NCBI GenBank assembly: GCA_036520615.1
Contig: DATDJI010000080.1
Span: forward strand, 1-64,000
Direction of reading: 5' to 3'
DNA length: 64,000 bases
Source: CAMCXE01 sp036520615
GTDB taxonomy: Bacteria > Pseudomonadota > Gammaproteobacteria > Pseudomonadales > Cellvibrionaceae
Below the pieces are notes generated by a model that saw only the letters and a program-made list of their open reading frames with translations, ran no database searches and was not told the origin of the DNA. A program made the translations under genes and the position numbers. The stretch's first letter is position 1. Every line of letters starts with the position of its first letter. Below, one piece after another: positions 45,285-55,800 of this stretch.

Positions 45285-45769
45285 AAGTATCCGAGGGGGT
45301 GCTTGGGCTGTTGGCGGTAGTGTCAATTGTGTTGGCACTTTTGCTCTCGATCGTGGACTTACCGCAGCAATATGTGTGGCTGCGGCCTGAAGTGGTCTGC
45401 CTGGTTGTACTTTATTGGGTGTTGTACACACCGCAGCGCATCGGCTTGGGTATCGCCTGGCTTGTGGGCTTGGCTCAGGACGTAGTAGAGGCGAGTGTCT
45501 GGGGCGCTCATGCGTTAGCGCTGTGTTTAGTTGCTTATATTGTTCAGGCTTCCTATCAGCGATTGTGCGCCCACTCTCCATGGCAACAATGCTTTTGGGT
45601 GTTCGTGTTGGTTGGAATTCATCAGATTTTTGTTAATTGGATGCAAGGATTGGAAGGCTTCGCAGGGCCGATTAGCTTCGTCATGCTGCCGACGATTATC
45701 AGTGCCTTATGTTGGCCGTTGCTCGTGCGGATACTGCACCAATTGCGCGGGCACTATCACCTTACATAA
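45281..45769 (+). CDS. mreD: Rod-shape membrane protein MreD
   Basis: This 162-residue protein has about five membrane helices and belongs to the rod complex with MreB and MreC. It has family features LRPEVVCLVVLYWVL, RIGLGIAWLVGLAQDVVEASVWGAHAL (shown by its middle GLAQDVVEASVWGAHAL) and a C-terminal helix before HQLRGHY. The start is GTG overlapping the mreC stop (GTGA), implying translational coupling. Confidence 0.92.
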   Translation: MKVSEGVLGLLAVVSIVLALLLSIVDLPQQYVWLRPEVVCLVVLYWVLYTPQRIGLGIAWLVGLAQDVVEASVWGAHALALCLVAYIVQASYQRLCAHSPWQQCFWVFVLVGIHQIFVNWMQGLEGFAGPISFVMLPTIISALCWPLLVRILHQLRGHYHLT

Positions 45770-45827
45770 ATCAGTTTGTGCCGTGATATTTGCTCATCGT
45801 TTGGTTATTTATTAGGGAAACTCCGAA

Positions 45828-46403
45828 ATGTCACCATGGTTTAGTTTCATAATATCTTGTCTAGCTATCCTGATATCGGGAGTTACTGCATGGCTGACTT
45901 TTTTCCGCAAAGGACAGTTATTGATGACAAAGCCAACCGTAATTTTTTTTGGTCCAGATGGATTTGAAAGTAAGAAAAATAAAATATATCTACGAACCAT
46001 GCTCTATAGCACTGCTAAGCGCGGCCAGGTTTTAGAAAGCCTTCATATTTCACTGCGACGAAACGAGTCTAAGCAAAATTTCAATATTTGGGTTTACGGA
46101 GAAAGAGGCAATTTAAAAAGAGGAAGTGGGTTATTTGTTCCTTTAGAAGGAGTTATTTTTGATCATCATTTTCTCTTGCCCGAGGACGGTTCTAACTTCA
46201 CCTTTCAAGGTGGTACGTACAATTTGGCCGTCATTGCCAAATTAGTAGGAGAGCCAAGCATTCAAGAATTAGCGTCTATTCGGCTCGTGATAAACGATTC
46301 ACAGGCCTCGGAATTAGTGAAACCTAATATGGGCATTTACTTTAATTGGGGTCCGGATCAGCAGAGTTATCATTCTCATTTAGAGAAAAAGTCTGAACAT
46401 TAA
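45828..46403 (+). CDS. Unrecognised single-pass membrane protein inserted between mreD and maf
   Basis: The 191-residue protein has one N-terminal membrane helix (WFSFIISCLAILISGVTAWL), then a basic turn FFRKGQ and a soluble, beta-rich body with no motif I recognise (KPTVIFFGPDG, LHISLRRNESKQNF, FTFQGGTYNLAVIAKL). It probably faces the cytoplasm or periplasm as a tethered domain. Codon use and AT content look higher than in the neighbouring mre genes. In Escherichia and Pseudomonas, maf follows mreD directly, so this gene is a lineage-specific insertion. Function is unknown. Confidence 0.7.
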   Translation: MSPWFSFIISCLAILISGVTAWLTFFRKGQLLMTKPTVIFFGPDGFESKKNKIYLRTMLYSTAKRGQVLESLHISLRRNESKQNFNIWVYGERGNLKRGSGLFVPLEGVIFDHHFLLPEDGSNFTFQGGTYNLAVIAKLVGEPSIQELASIRLVINDSQASELVKPNMGIYFNWGPDQQSYHSHLEKKSEH

Positions 46404-46510
46404 GCCGGATTAGAACAGCTAACTAAGTTATTGCAAATTACGAAGCACCAAAGAGTCCCTGTGATTTTGGACTCAACTTTCCAGCGGCATTGAATTAAAC
46501 CGAGGCATGT

Positions 46511-47110
46511 ATGAGACAGAAGATCGTTGACCTAATTCTCGCCTCTGCCTCACCGCGCCGGGCGGAATTGTTGCGGCAAATTGGCGTGTGCTTTGATGTG
46601 CAGATTGCCAATGTGCCGGAAGTCTTAGGTGCTGGTGAATCGCCTTACGATTATGTCAGCCGCTTAGCCTTAGCTAAAGCGCGTGCCCTGGCAGTGACTA
46701 ACGCTTTGCCGACACTTGGCGCCGATACCGTGGTTGTTTGCGATGGTCAGGTTTTGGAAAAACCCCGCGACGCTGAGCACGGACAGGCAATGCTATTGCA
46801 GCTGAGTAATCGCCGCCACCAGGTGATGACGGGCGTTGCACTCGTAGCGGGATCAGGCGATCAAGTCCATACGCAATCAGTAGTTGTCACCACTGACGTA
46901 TTTTTTGGCCCCATAAGCACTGATACAGCATTAGCCTATTGGCGTACCGGTGAGCCCCAGGACAAAGCCGGCGGCTATGCAATTCAGGGCTCCGGCGCGA
47001 TGTTTGTCGAGCGCATTGAAGGCAGTTATAGCAATGTCGTGGGCTTGCCCTTATATGAAACTGCGCAATTGTTGCGTGCCTTCGCTGTGCCGATCGGGCA
47101 GGCGCGTTAA
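46511..47110 (+). CDS. Maf-family nucleoside triphosphate pyrophosphatase
   Basis: This 199-residue enzyme hydrolyses non-canonical or surplus nucleoside triphosphates (the YhdE branch acts on dTTP/UTP). It starts with LILASASPRRAELLRQIG, the Maf signature containing the SxSPRR loop, and has LGADTVVVCDGQVLEKPRD and the EPQDKAGGYAIQGSGAMFVERIEGSYSNVVGLPL block, cut here to DKAGGYAIQGSGAMF. Its place between mreD and rng is conserved in gammaproteobacteria. Confidence 0.95.
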   Translation: MRQKIVDLILASASPRRAELLRQIGVCFDVQIANVPEVLGAGESPYDYVSRLALAKARALAVTNALPTLGADTVVVCDGQVLEKPRDAEHGQAMLLQLSNRRHQVMTGVALVAGSGDQVHTQSVVVTTDVFFGPISTDTALAYWRTGEPQDKAGGYAIQGSGAMFVERIEGSYSNVVGLPLYETAQLLRAFAVPIGQAR

Positions 47111-47140
47111 GCTTATGCCCCTTTTGTGCGATTAAGCCCC

Positions 47141-48619
47141 ATGAGCGACGAAATCCTAGTCAACGTAGGCCCCACTGAAACCCGCGTCGCCCTGATTGAA
47201 AATGGCGTTGTGCAAGAAATTTATATTGAGCGAGTGAAGCATAAAGGCTTTGTCGGCAATATTTATAAGGGCAAAGTGGTACGTGTACTGCCGGGTATGC
47301 AGGCGGCTTTTGTGGATATTGGCCAGGAAAAAGCAGGGTTTATTCACGCCGACGATATTGCCCCACTCAACGCTTCCGGCATGGAGGAGCGGATAGGCCC
47401 GACGCCTGATATCAGCGAACTGGTGCGCGAGGGCCAGACACTTGTCGTGCAAGTAGCTAAGGATCCCATAGGTACGAAAGGCGCGCGCCTTACTACGCAT
47501 TTGTCTGTGTCCGCGCGCTATCTCGTCTATATGCCCCAAACCTCCCATCTGGGGGTCTCTAACCGCATTGAGGATGAGGTTGAGCGCGAGCGCTTAAAAC
47601 TGGCCGTGGAGAATCTGATCGCTCCCTATAAAGATCAATACTCGGGCGGTTTTATTGTGCGCACGCTGGCTGAAGGCGTCAGCGAAGAGGAGCTGGCGGC
47701 GGATATTCCGTTTGTGTACAAGCTGTGGCACAACCTTGCGGATACGGTAAAAAAAGCCAAAGCGCCGAGTATTATTTACGAAGATCTACCGCTGTTTTTG
47801 CGCACATTGCGCGATTTAATGCGTCCGCAAATCGAAAAAGTGCGTATCGACTCGCGGGAATCCTATGTGCGGCTGGAAAAATTTGCCAAGCATTACGCGC
47901 CAGAAATTGGCCACAGCATTGAGCACTACCCCGGCGAGCGGCCGTTATTTGACCTGTATGGAGTCGAGGAGGAATTGCGCCGCGCTCTGGATAAAAAAGT
48001 TGTGCTTAAATCCGGCGGCTATTTGGTTATCGAGCAGACGGAAGCTATGACGGTAATCGACGTAAATACTGGAGCCTTTGTCGGGCACCGCAATTTAGAA
48101 GAGACAATTTTCAAAACTAATTTAGAGGCCGCAGTGGCCATTGCTCGCCAGCTGCGCCTGCGCAATCTCGGCGGCATTATTGTTATTGATTTTATCGACA
48201 TGACTGAAGAGGAGCATCGCCGCCAAGTGTTGCGCACGCTGGAGAAAAGCCTGGAGCGCGACCGAGCCAAAAGCTCCATTCACGGCGTCTCGCATTTAGG
48301 TTTGGTGCAGATGACTCGCAAGCGCACGCGTGAATCCTTAAGCCAAGTATTGTGTGAACCTTGCCCAGCTTGTCAGGGGCGCGGCCTGTTGAAATCGGCG
48401 GAAACGGTCTGTTACGAAATGTTCCGCGAAATCCTCCGCGAGGCGCGTATGTACGACAACAAAAAATTCCTCGTACTCGCTTCCCAACTGGTGGTGGACC
48501 GCCTGCTGGAAGAGGAATCCGCTAATGTCGCCGACCTAGAGGCCTTCATCGGTAGACCAGTGGAGTTCCAGGTGGAGACGCTGTACAACCAAGAACAATA
48601 CGACATAGTTCTGGTGTAG
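47141..48619 (+). CDS. rng: Ribonuclease G
   Basis: This 492-residue RNase E/G family endonuclease matures the 16S rRNA 5' end and decays mRNAs. It has an S1 domain at residues about 35-130 (GNIYKGKVVRVLPGMQAAFVDIGQ), the DNase-I-like catalytic core with VIDVNTGAFVG and VIDFID, and the zinc-link CEPCPACQGRG at about 406-416 (CxxC). ATG 47141 (MSDEILVNVGPTETRVAL) matches the family. The order maf-rng-yhdP is the standard one. No C-terminal degradosome scaffold is present, so it is RNase G rather than RNase E. Confidence 0.96.
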   Translation: MSDEILVNVGPTETRVALIENGVVQEIYIERVKHKGFVGNIYKGKVVRVLPGMQAAFVDIGQEKAGFIHADDIAPLNASGMEERIGPTPDISELVREGQTLVVQVAKDPIGTKGARLTTHLSVSARYLVYMPQTSHLGVSNRIEDEVERERLKLAVENLIAPYKDQYSGGFIVRTLAEGVSEEELAADIPFVYKLWHNLADTVKKAKAPSIIYEDLPLFLRTLRDLMRPQIEKVRIDSRESYVRLEKFAKHYAPEIGHSIEHYPGERPLFDLYGVEEELRRALDKKVVLKSGGYLVIEQTEAMTVIDVNTGAFVGHRNLEETIFKTNLEAAVAIARQLRLRNLGGIIVIDFIDMTEEEHRRQVLRTLEKSLERDRAKSSIHGVSHLGLVQMTRKRTRESLSQVLCEPCPACQGRGLLKSAETVCYEMFREILREARMYDNKKFLVLASQLVVDRLLEEESANVADLEAFIGRPVEFQVETLYNQEQYDIVLV

Positions 48620-48622
48620 CCA

Positions 48623-51600
48623 GTGCTGCTGATCACCCTTCGCCGCTTACGCCGCCTGGCCCGTTTTTTCTGGGGCAGCCTGGCAGTGGTGATCATTATT
48701 TTGGCGGTGGTGGTAACGATCGGCCGTAAAACACTCCCGCTATTGCATGAACACCGTAACCAAGTTGCTGAATTTGTCTCTGCGCGATTGGGGGTGCAGG
48801 TGCAGATTGGCGCCATCGAAGGCGCTTGGCGCGGCTTTCGCCCACGCCTAAAAATTCACCATTTACACATAACCTCCGCTCAGCAGCAGCCGATTGTTAG
48901 CGCCGAGCTGGTGGAAACGCAGATTGACCTACCCAGCCTGCTATGGGATTGGCGATTGGCTTTTCGTAAGGTGCAATTTTCCGGTGTGCGCGCGAGCTTT
49001 AACCAGCACGAGGATGGTCGCTGGAGCGTCAACGGTCTTGCTCTTAGCGCTCCGCGCAAGCGTGAATTTAGCCTGCGCGACCCGTTGGATATATTTTTAT
49101 TCGGCAAACGCATTCAGCTAAACAACGCCCGCTTGGATTTTAATTTCCGCACCGGCCATGCAACACAAGTGGTGCTGCCACAAATCTTGCTGGAAAACGA
49201 CGACGACTTTCACCGCCTGCGCCTAGGTTTTGCCGTGGACACCGACCAGAAAGCGCTGACGCTCGTTGTGGAAGGACGCGGAGATCCGCGCGATGACGAA
49301 AATTTTCAGGCCAAGGGTTATTTAAGCCTTGAACATTTCCCGATGGAAAAAGTTGTCGCCGCAACAGCACTCGCCGCTTGGCAGCATCTTGACCAAGGCC
49401 GCTGGAGCGATGGGGCACGGGTAAATCTTAAGTTGTGGTTTGATGGCAATTTGGCAAACGGCTTTGCGTTAACCGGCAAACTGGTGGCTCAAGATGTGCC
49501 CCTAAAGTTGCCCGCCAACCTGCGTTTACCTGAACGCACCGAAGCGAATATCACTGGCCGCTGGCAGCCTGATGCAGGCTGGCAGCTAGTGCTGGGGCAA
49601 CTGCAATTTCACTGGCCAGAGGCAAGTTCGCCGGCGGTGAATCTAAGCCTTGGCGGTAAGCTTGGGGAATCGTTGTTACTGGCGCTGGATCGCTTCGATG
49701 TAACCGCCTGGCGTCAATTGGCGACTCAGCTGGATTTACATCATCCGATCCTGGATGGCTTGGCGCCAGAAGGAACGCTGACGAATATTCGGTTGCGTCA
49801 GGCCAGTGCCGAGGAGGGCTATTTTGATTTGGAAGCGAATCTCACCGACTTAGGTATTTACAGCCTTAACGGCAGCCCGCAAATACGCCATGTGGATGGG
49901 TATCTGCATACATCGGCCAATGGCGGCACGTTGGATCTCGCCTCCGAACACGCTTTTTCTATGCACTACCCGTCTGTGTATCGCGAACCTCTGGACTACG
50001 ATTCCGCCCATGGCCAGCTGCGTTGGGCTCTAGATAAAGCTAATAAACAGGTTCTTGTTTCATCGTCGCGCTTGAGCCTGCGCGGCGCCGAGGGCCCCGC
50101 CGAAGGGCATTTATACCTGGCGCTCCCGACGGAGAAAACACCCACGTCCGAGCCTCTGATGGAGTTGGTGGTCGGGCTGAAAAATTCCCAGGCATCCTTC
50201 CATAAAAAATATGTGCCCTATACGGTTAACCCTAGATTGCTGGGCTGGCTCGATCAGGCCATTAAAGAAGGCGATTTAATTGATGGCGGTTTTATTTATC
50301 GCGGCTCCCTACTGAAAACACCGATTACCTCACGCAGCATGCAGCTGTATCTAAACGTAGAAAACGCTCGCCTAGCCTTCGACCCGCACTGGCCAGAGCT
50401 TACTGAAGTAAAAGCGCGCTTGGTTATGGACGATTCCAATCTGCGTGTTGACGTAAGTGAAGGACTGTTAGAAGGCAACCGAGTGAGCGACACGCAAGTT
50501 TGGCTTGCTCGCGAACCGGGTCTTACGCTTGCGATGGAAGGCCAAATGCAGGGCACCAGTCAGGCCGCCCTGAACCTGTTAAAAAACAGCCCAGTAGCCA
50601 ATCTCATTGGAGATGCGCTGAATCAGCTGAGCTTAAGCGGCCAGATGCAAGGCGCTATAGGGTTGCGCGTGCCGTTGGCTGAAGACGGCGCCAACTGGCA
50701 GGAGGTTGCCGTTGAAGTGCGGGATAACCGACTTGATTTAGTGGGGCTGAACCTTGGCTTTAGTGCGCTGACGGGTGTGTTGCGTTATAGCAGTGAAGAT
50801 GGCCTGACGAGCTCCGGCATGTTGGCCAACCTCTGGGGGGAGCCCATGAGCGCGAGCATCGGCAAAAACGACAGCGGCAACCTGATTAAGGCTCAGGGGC
50901 AAGTCACGGTGAGCGCTCTCAACCAATGGTTGAAGCGGCCCGAACTCAATTATGCCCATGGCCGTACCGAAGTAGCTGCGGAAATTCAGCTGCCCAGTTT
51001 CAAGGCAACTGGGGATCGCGCGTTAAAACTTGCATTTACCTCCGACTTGCGAGGCGTTGGCTTTAATGCCCCTGTCCCTTTAGCTAAATTGCCTGCCGAC
51101 TCGTTACCCTTTAAGGGCGCTATTCGGCTGGATAAATCCACGCAGGAGGACACTTATCAATTCTCCATCGGTACACAGGCGGATCTTTTAATGCGCCGCC
51201 GGGCCGGCAAGCTAGATGCAGTCGGCGTGCGCTTGTTAGATGCAGTAGCACGCCCGCTGCAAAGCGGGCAAACGCTAGTGGATATCGCCTATCCCCAGGC
51301 GCGGCTAAGCGATTGGCAGGATTTCACACTGGGCTATATCGCCTTACTCAGTCTTACCAATGCAAGCGCGCCTAGCAGCGATCTTAATAAGCCAGCGCTT
51401 GCGCTGCATTCGCCTACGAGCCGCCCGACCGCCAATCCACTTGTGGGCCTAGCACCCGCACCGCCTGAGAACCCGTTTAGCGCCGAGGCGAACCCAAGTT
51501 TGCCGGTGGACTTACAGCTGCAGTTAGACAGTCTCGAAGCGGGCAGCCTGACCCTGGCACCGTTCAAAGCAAAACTACATCAGCAAGCGGCCAGCTGGAA

Positions 51601-52702
51601 TCTCGACTTTGTTACCCCCAGCGCCCAAGGCATAGTGTCCTATCGTACGAATACCCCCGGCGCGCCTTGGCTGCTGCACCTATCCGCGCTGAATCTTCCT
51701 GATAGCGCCAGCCGCAAAGACGAAGGCAAATGCACGCCCTTCAACACCTCCGGCGATTTAGTACTACCGCCGTCAGCCCTTGCCGATGTCCAGCCCGCCA
51801 GTCTTCCCGCTGCCGAAGTACACATTGATCGCATTACTCAAGCAGGCAAACTTTTAGGCGCGCTCAGTTTTAATGTCGAACCTATAGCTCAAGGCCTAAA
51901 ACTGAGCCAACTGCGCGGACGTATTTATGCAATGCAATTATTAGGGTTCAACCACCCGGATGCCGAACTTACGTGGACCCAGCAAAACGGCAAAAACATT
52001 ACCAATTTCGACGCCCGTTTGCGCACTGTTAACCTTGCCGATGTACTCGAAGCAATGGATGAGCCCGCCTCAATTAGCAGCGCCGCCGCCAGCATGAATT
52101 CAAGCCTGATATGGAACGGCGCACCCGACCAAGGCGGCATGGCGAGTTACTTAGGTTTTGTGCAGTTGGATATCCAAAACGGCGCCTTTATTAAAGGCGT
52201 AAACAGCGGCGCTAACCCGCTGTTAAAACTGCTCGGCTTTATGAATTTCGATAATCTCGGCCGCAGGTTGCGATTTGATTTCACCGATTTAAATACCAAA
52301 GGCATGGCCTTCGATCAAGTCACCGGCCGCATCGATTTTAATCGTGGCCAATTACTTTTAGCCGAACCCTTAAAAGTCGAATCCGCCTCCACGCAACTTA
52401 AATTAGCGGGCACGTTAGATGTAGCCACACAGAACGTAAATGCAAACCTCGTTGCGACTCTACCCGTATCCGGCAATTTAACCCTCGCCGCCGCCATGAC
52501 CGGCGCATTACCCGTCGCCGCTGGAGTTTTTTTAGCGGGCAAAATATTCAAAAAACAATTAGATAAAGCCTCAAGTTTAAAATACAAAGTACGCGGGCCA
52601 TGGCAGGATCCGGATATTACGTTGCAGACTATTTTTGATGATGAAACAGGGACGGAAGTTGAGGCGCCAAAAAAAAATCGGCCTAGGAAGGCTAAGAGCT
52701 AG
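48623..52702 (+). CDS. yhdP: YhdP-family AsmA-like envelope lipid-transport protein
   Basis: This 1359-residue protein has one N-terminal membrane helix (FFWGSLAVVIIILAVVVTI), an AsmA/DUF3971-like repetitive beta body and the AsmA2 C-terminal region (GFMNFDNLGRRLRFDF, then FDQVTGRIDFNRGQLLL). YhdP is one of the AsmA-like proteins (with TamB and YdbH) that bridge the periplasm for phospholipid transport to the outer membrane. It starts with GTG 3 bases after rng. It is longer than E. coli YhdP (about 1266 residues) because of a Pro/Ala-rich insert near residues 915-955. In relatives tldD often follows. Here an accessory block begins instead. Confidence 0.9.
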   Translation: MLLITLRRLRRLARFFWGSLAVVIIILAVVVTIGRKTLPLLHEHRNQVAEFVSARLGVQVQIGAIEGAWRGFRPRLKIHHLHITSAQQQPIVSAELVETQIDLPSLLWDWRLAFRKVQFSGVRASFNQHEDGRWSVNGLALSAPRKREFSLRDPLDIFLFGKRIQLNNARLDFNFRTGHATQVVLPQILLENDDDFHRLRLGFAVDTDQKALTLVVEGRGDPRDDENFQAKGYLSLEHFPMEKVVAATALAAWQHLDQGRWSDGARVNLKLWFDGNLANGFALTGKLVAQDVPLKLPANLRLPERTEANITGRWQPDAGWQLVLGQLQFHWPEASSPAVNLSLGGKLGESLLLALDRFDVTAWRQLATQLDLHHPILDGLAPEGTLTNIRLRQASAEEGYFDLEANLTDLGIYSLNGSPQIRHVDGYLHTSANGGTLDLASEHAFSMHYPSVYREPLDYDSAHGQLRWALDKANKQVLVSSSRLSLRGAEGPAEGHLYLALPTEKTPTSEPLMELVVGLKNSQASFHKKYVPYTVNPRLLGWLDQAIKEGDLIDGGFIYRGSLLKTPITSRSMQLYLNVENARLAFDPHWPELTEVKARLVMDDSNLRVDVSEGLLEGNRVSDTQVWLAREPGLTLAMEGQMQGTSQAALNLLKNSPVANLIGDALNQLSLSGQMQGAIGLRVPLAEDGANWQEVAVEVRDNRLDLVGLNLGFSALTGVLRYSSEDGLTSSGMLANLWGEPMSASIGKNDSGNLIKAQGQVTVSALNQWLKRPELNYAHGRTEVAAEIQLPSFKATGDRALKLAFTSDLRGVGFNAPVPLAKLPADSLPFKGAIRLDKSTQEDTYQFSIGTQADLLMRRRAGKLDAVGVRLLDAVARPLQSGQTLVDIAYPQARLSDWQDFTLGYIALLSLTNASAPSSDLNKPALALHSPTSRPTANPLVGLAPAPPENPFSAEANPSLPVDLQLQLDSLEAGSLTLAPFKAKLHQQAASWNLDFVTPSAQGIVSYRTNTPGAPWLLHLSALNLPDSASRKDEGKCTPFNTSGDLVLPPSALADVQPASLPAAEVHIDRITQAGKLLGALSFNVEPIAQGLKLSQLRGRIYAMQLLGFNHPDAELTWTQQNGKNITNFDARLRTVNLADVLEAMDEPASISSAAASMNSSLIWNGAPDQGGMASYLGFVQLDIQNGAFIKGVNSGANPLLKLLGFMNFDNLGRRLRFDFTDLNTKGMAFDQVTGRIDFNRGQLLLAEPLKVESASTQLKLAGTLDVATQNVNANLVATLPVSGNLTLAAAMTGALPVAAGVFLAGKIFKKQLDKASSLKYKVRGPWQDPDITLQTIFDDETGTEVEAPKKNRPRKAKS

Positions 52703-52857
52703 AACAGTTAACTCAATAGGCGACGCCTTTTTATCTATCGTCGCGTTGACATGCCATGACCTGCTGTTGACAATGCCTGCGGCCAACGATCAGACACTTG
52801 TAATTGTTGGCTCGTCTCCTAGCAAACGCTCATTTAAATCCCATAAAGGAAATCATT

Positions 52858-55800
52858 ATGGCAAGCTCTTACTGCAAGCTATTTACGCTAATTTTTGTGT
52901 TGTTTCTTACTGCCTGTAATGGCGCTTCAAATTTACAACTCACCGGTACGATAAGCCAACTCAATGGCGAGCTAATATTGAGCGACGGCAACGGCGTCAC
53001 CAAAACTTTTTCCGAAAACGGCAAATTTAATTTTGCGCCTACCCAGTACAAAACCAATACTGCCTACGCTATTGAAGTGGTTAAACAGCCGCTCGGCTAC
53101 GTCTGCCAAGTTCTCAATGGTAAAGGTGTCTTTGCAAATACCGATGTTAGTAATGTCGAAGTCAATTGCAAGAGCGCAACCGCGGGGTTCACATTATCGG
53201 GGCAGGCATTTAATCTCACTTCACCCGTTACGCTCGTCAATGATCGCAACCATGCCACTACGATAAACGCTAGTGGCCCATTTAGTTTTTCTGCGAATAA
53301 TTATAAAAGTGGCGAGAGCTATCTGGTATCCATCTCGTCAAGCGGGCTTAAGCAAACCTGCACGCTTTCCAATCATTACGGCGCATTCGCCAATCAAAAC
53401 ATCAACAGCGTGCAATTAAAATGTATGCCTCGCACCGACCTGGTAACAGTGACTGCAGGTATTAGTGGCTTAAAAGGAACTTTAGTTTTAGACGTATCAC
53501 CTGAAGAATCGCGGCTTACGGTAAAAAATGCAACCGGTGAACAATTAACCCAAAAAATCGCTGAACTTCCTCTTGGAACGCCCTTTCGCGTAGCGATAAA
53601 TAATCAACCCGAAGATCAGACGTGTGACATTTTAAATGGTGATGGCATTGTCACTTCGAATTCTTTAACTTCTGTTTTCGTGATCTGTAAAGACACTACG
53701 CCCAAGTACGCACTTACTGGCTCCATTTCCGGAGATTTTGGCCTGTTACAGGTGTCTGACGGGCTAGGCGCATCTCTAACACTTGAAGGCGATAAACCAT
53801 TTAAATTTGGGCCCTATAAAAGTGGATCTCAATATGCCATATCAGTTGTGTCCCAACCCATTGGAGCAAACTGCTCGGTGTACAACGGTAAAGGTGCACT
53901 AGAGGCTGATGTAAACGACGTAAAAATTATTTGCGAACCAGCGGGCGTTTTTTTGGCGGGTACGGCGGCTGGAATATCCGCTCCTATTACTTTGAATGAC
54001 GGCAATAATAATCAAATTACCGTAAAACAAGATGGAGTCTTTTATTTTACTGCCAAGTATGCGCCGAGCACCCCCTATACCGTTGCGGTAGAAAATTCGC
54101 CCGCAGGGAGCCTGTGCGAAGTCTTTTATGGCAAAGGTGTTTTTGCTAAGCAAAGTGTCGCTGACGTCCAAGTAGTTTGTCACGCAAAGGCTATACCGAT
54201 TTCAGCATGTAATTCACCCAGCGTTATTTCTGCGCAAAATTCATTTTCGCTAACCAATAAATTAGTGAATATGGGTGAAGGTTTAGGATTAGGTGGCCTT
54301 AGCGTCTTCGATGCAAACATCAATGGCTACCCTGAAATTCTCTTTGGTCAGGGTGTTGGCTTTGGTCGACCTAAGCAATTTTCCATTCTTGAATATCGCC
54401 CAGAAGAAAAAGGCTATGGTGTGCTGTGTAGCTCGAACCCATTTAACGACTCTATCGCAAGGGTATTACCTTTTAAAAATGATAAGTATCGAGCTGCCTC
54501 TTTAATTGCATTAGAGCAAGGCGAAATTCAAATATTCAACCATACGGCAGGAACCCGTGTGCAAACTTTGCAAACGGGTATGGCTATTAATGATGTGGCA
54601 ATTGGCGACGTGGATAACGACGGCAGACCCGATATTGCCGTTTTATCCGAAACCGCTTTGGCAGTTTATGACGCTAATACATTCCATTTAAAACAGAAAT
54701 TAAATCAAGGTGGTAAATCACTCGCAGTGGGTAAGTTTACCCAGGCCTCCCAGTATCAGCTGGCGATTAACCGAGGGCTATTATTGCAGCTGGGCACAGA
54801 AGGATTCCAAACCTTATGGGATTATTCGACGGTCGGGTTTGGCGATACGTTTGTGACTGCGGGCGATATAGATGGTGACGGCTTGGATGAAATAGTTGCG
54901 GCTGATCGTTGGTATGCCATTCGTGCTTTTAAGGTCAGCAATCGAAGCGTGTTGTGGGATAAAAACCCCGGCTCGAATATTTCCTTCCTACGTGTTTTCG
55001 ATACTAATAACGACGGTATTTCTGAAGTGTTATACGCAGACACACAACATGGCTCAACGTATATCCTTAAGGGTATTGATGCAGTGCAGTTACAAAAATT
55101 TGCCAATATTAATGGAGGAGGGGCGGACATTTATGTTGGTAATTTGGACGGTGATGCGAATCTTGAAATTATCCGCAGTACAGGTTTGGATAGCACTGCG
55201 CTGGATCAATTTGATGTAATTGATTTGAACACTCAAACCACTGAATGGATCAGCCGCACCTCTGTCGGCTCCTTCCATGCTATGGCCGCGGGGGACTTAA
55301 ACGGCGATAAAGTTGCTGACTATGTTTATATGACGGGCGAGGGTTCTTCGGGCGCAGTCGTTACTGCTATAAACGGTTTGGATAACTCAATTCTGTGGGT
55401 AAACAAAGATATTACCAATCGCACCTTTTATCGCACCGCCTCTTTGGCGATTGGGGATATAGACAACGATGGCGCGCTTGAAGTTGTCGTGGGTAACGAT
55501 AATTTGCGCGATGGCCATGTCTATTTGTTAGATGGAAAAACAGGTGTTTCTGATAAAGAGATAAGTCTGGAAACTGCATCGCCAATTACCTCGCTTGCAA
55601 TAGCGGATATAGACGGTGATGGAACGAAGGAAATTATCGCAGGCGCTGGTGTTGCTTCAACGGGTTCATCCGGTGCAAAGGTGCATATTATAGATGGGCC
55701 CACGTTTACCCTTGAACGCACGTTGCCACGCCTGACGACAGGATTTGGCGATGTGACGTCAATTGAATTAATAAAACCTGAGGCAAGTGCGCTTCCACTT

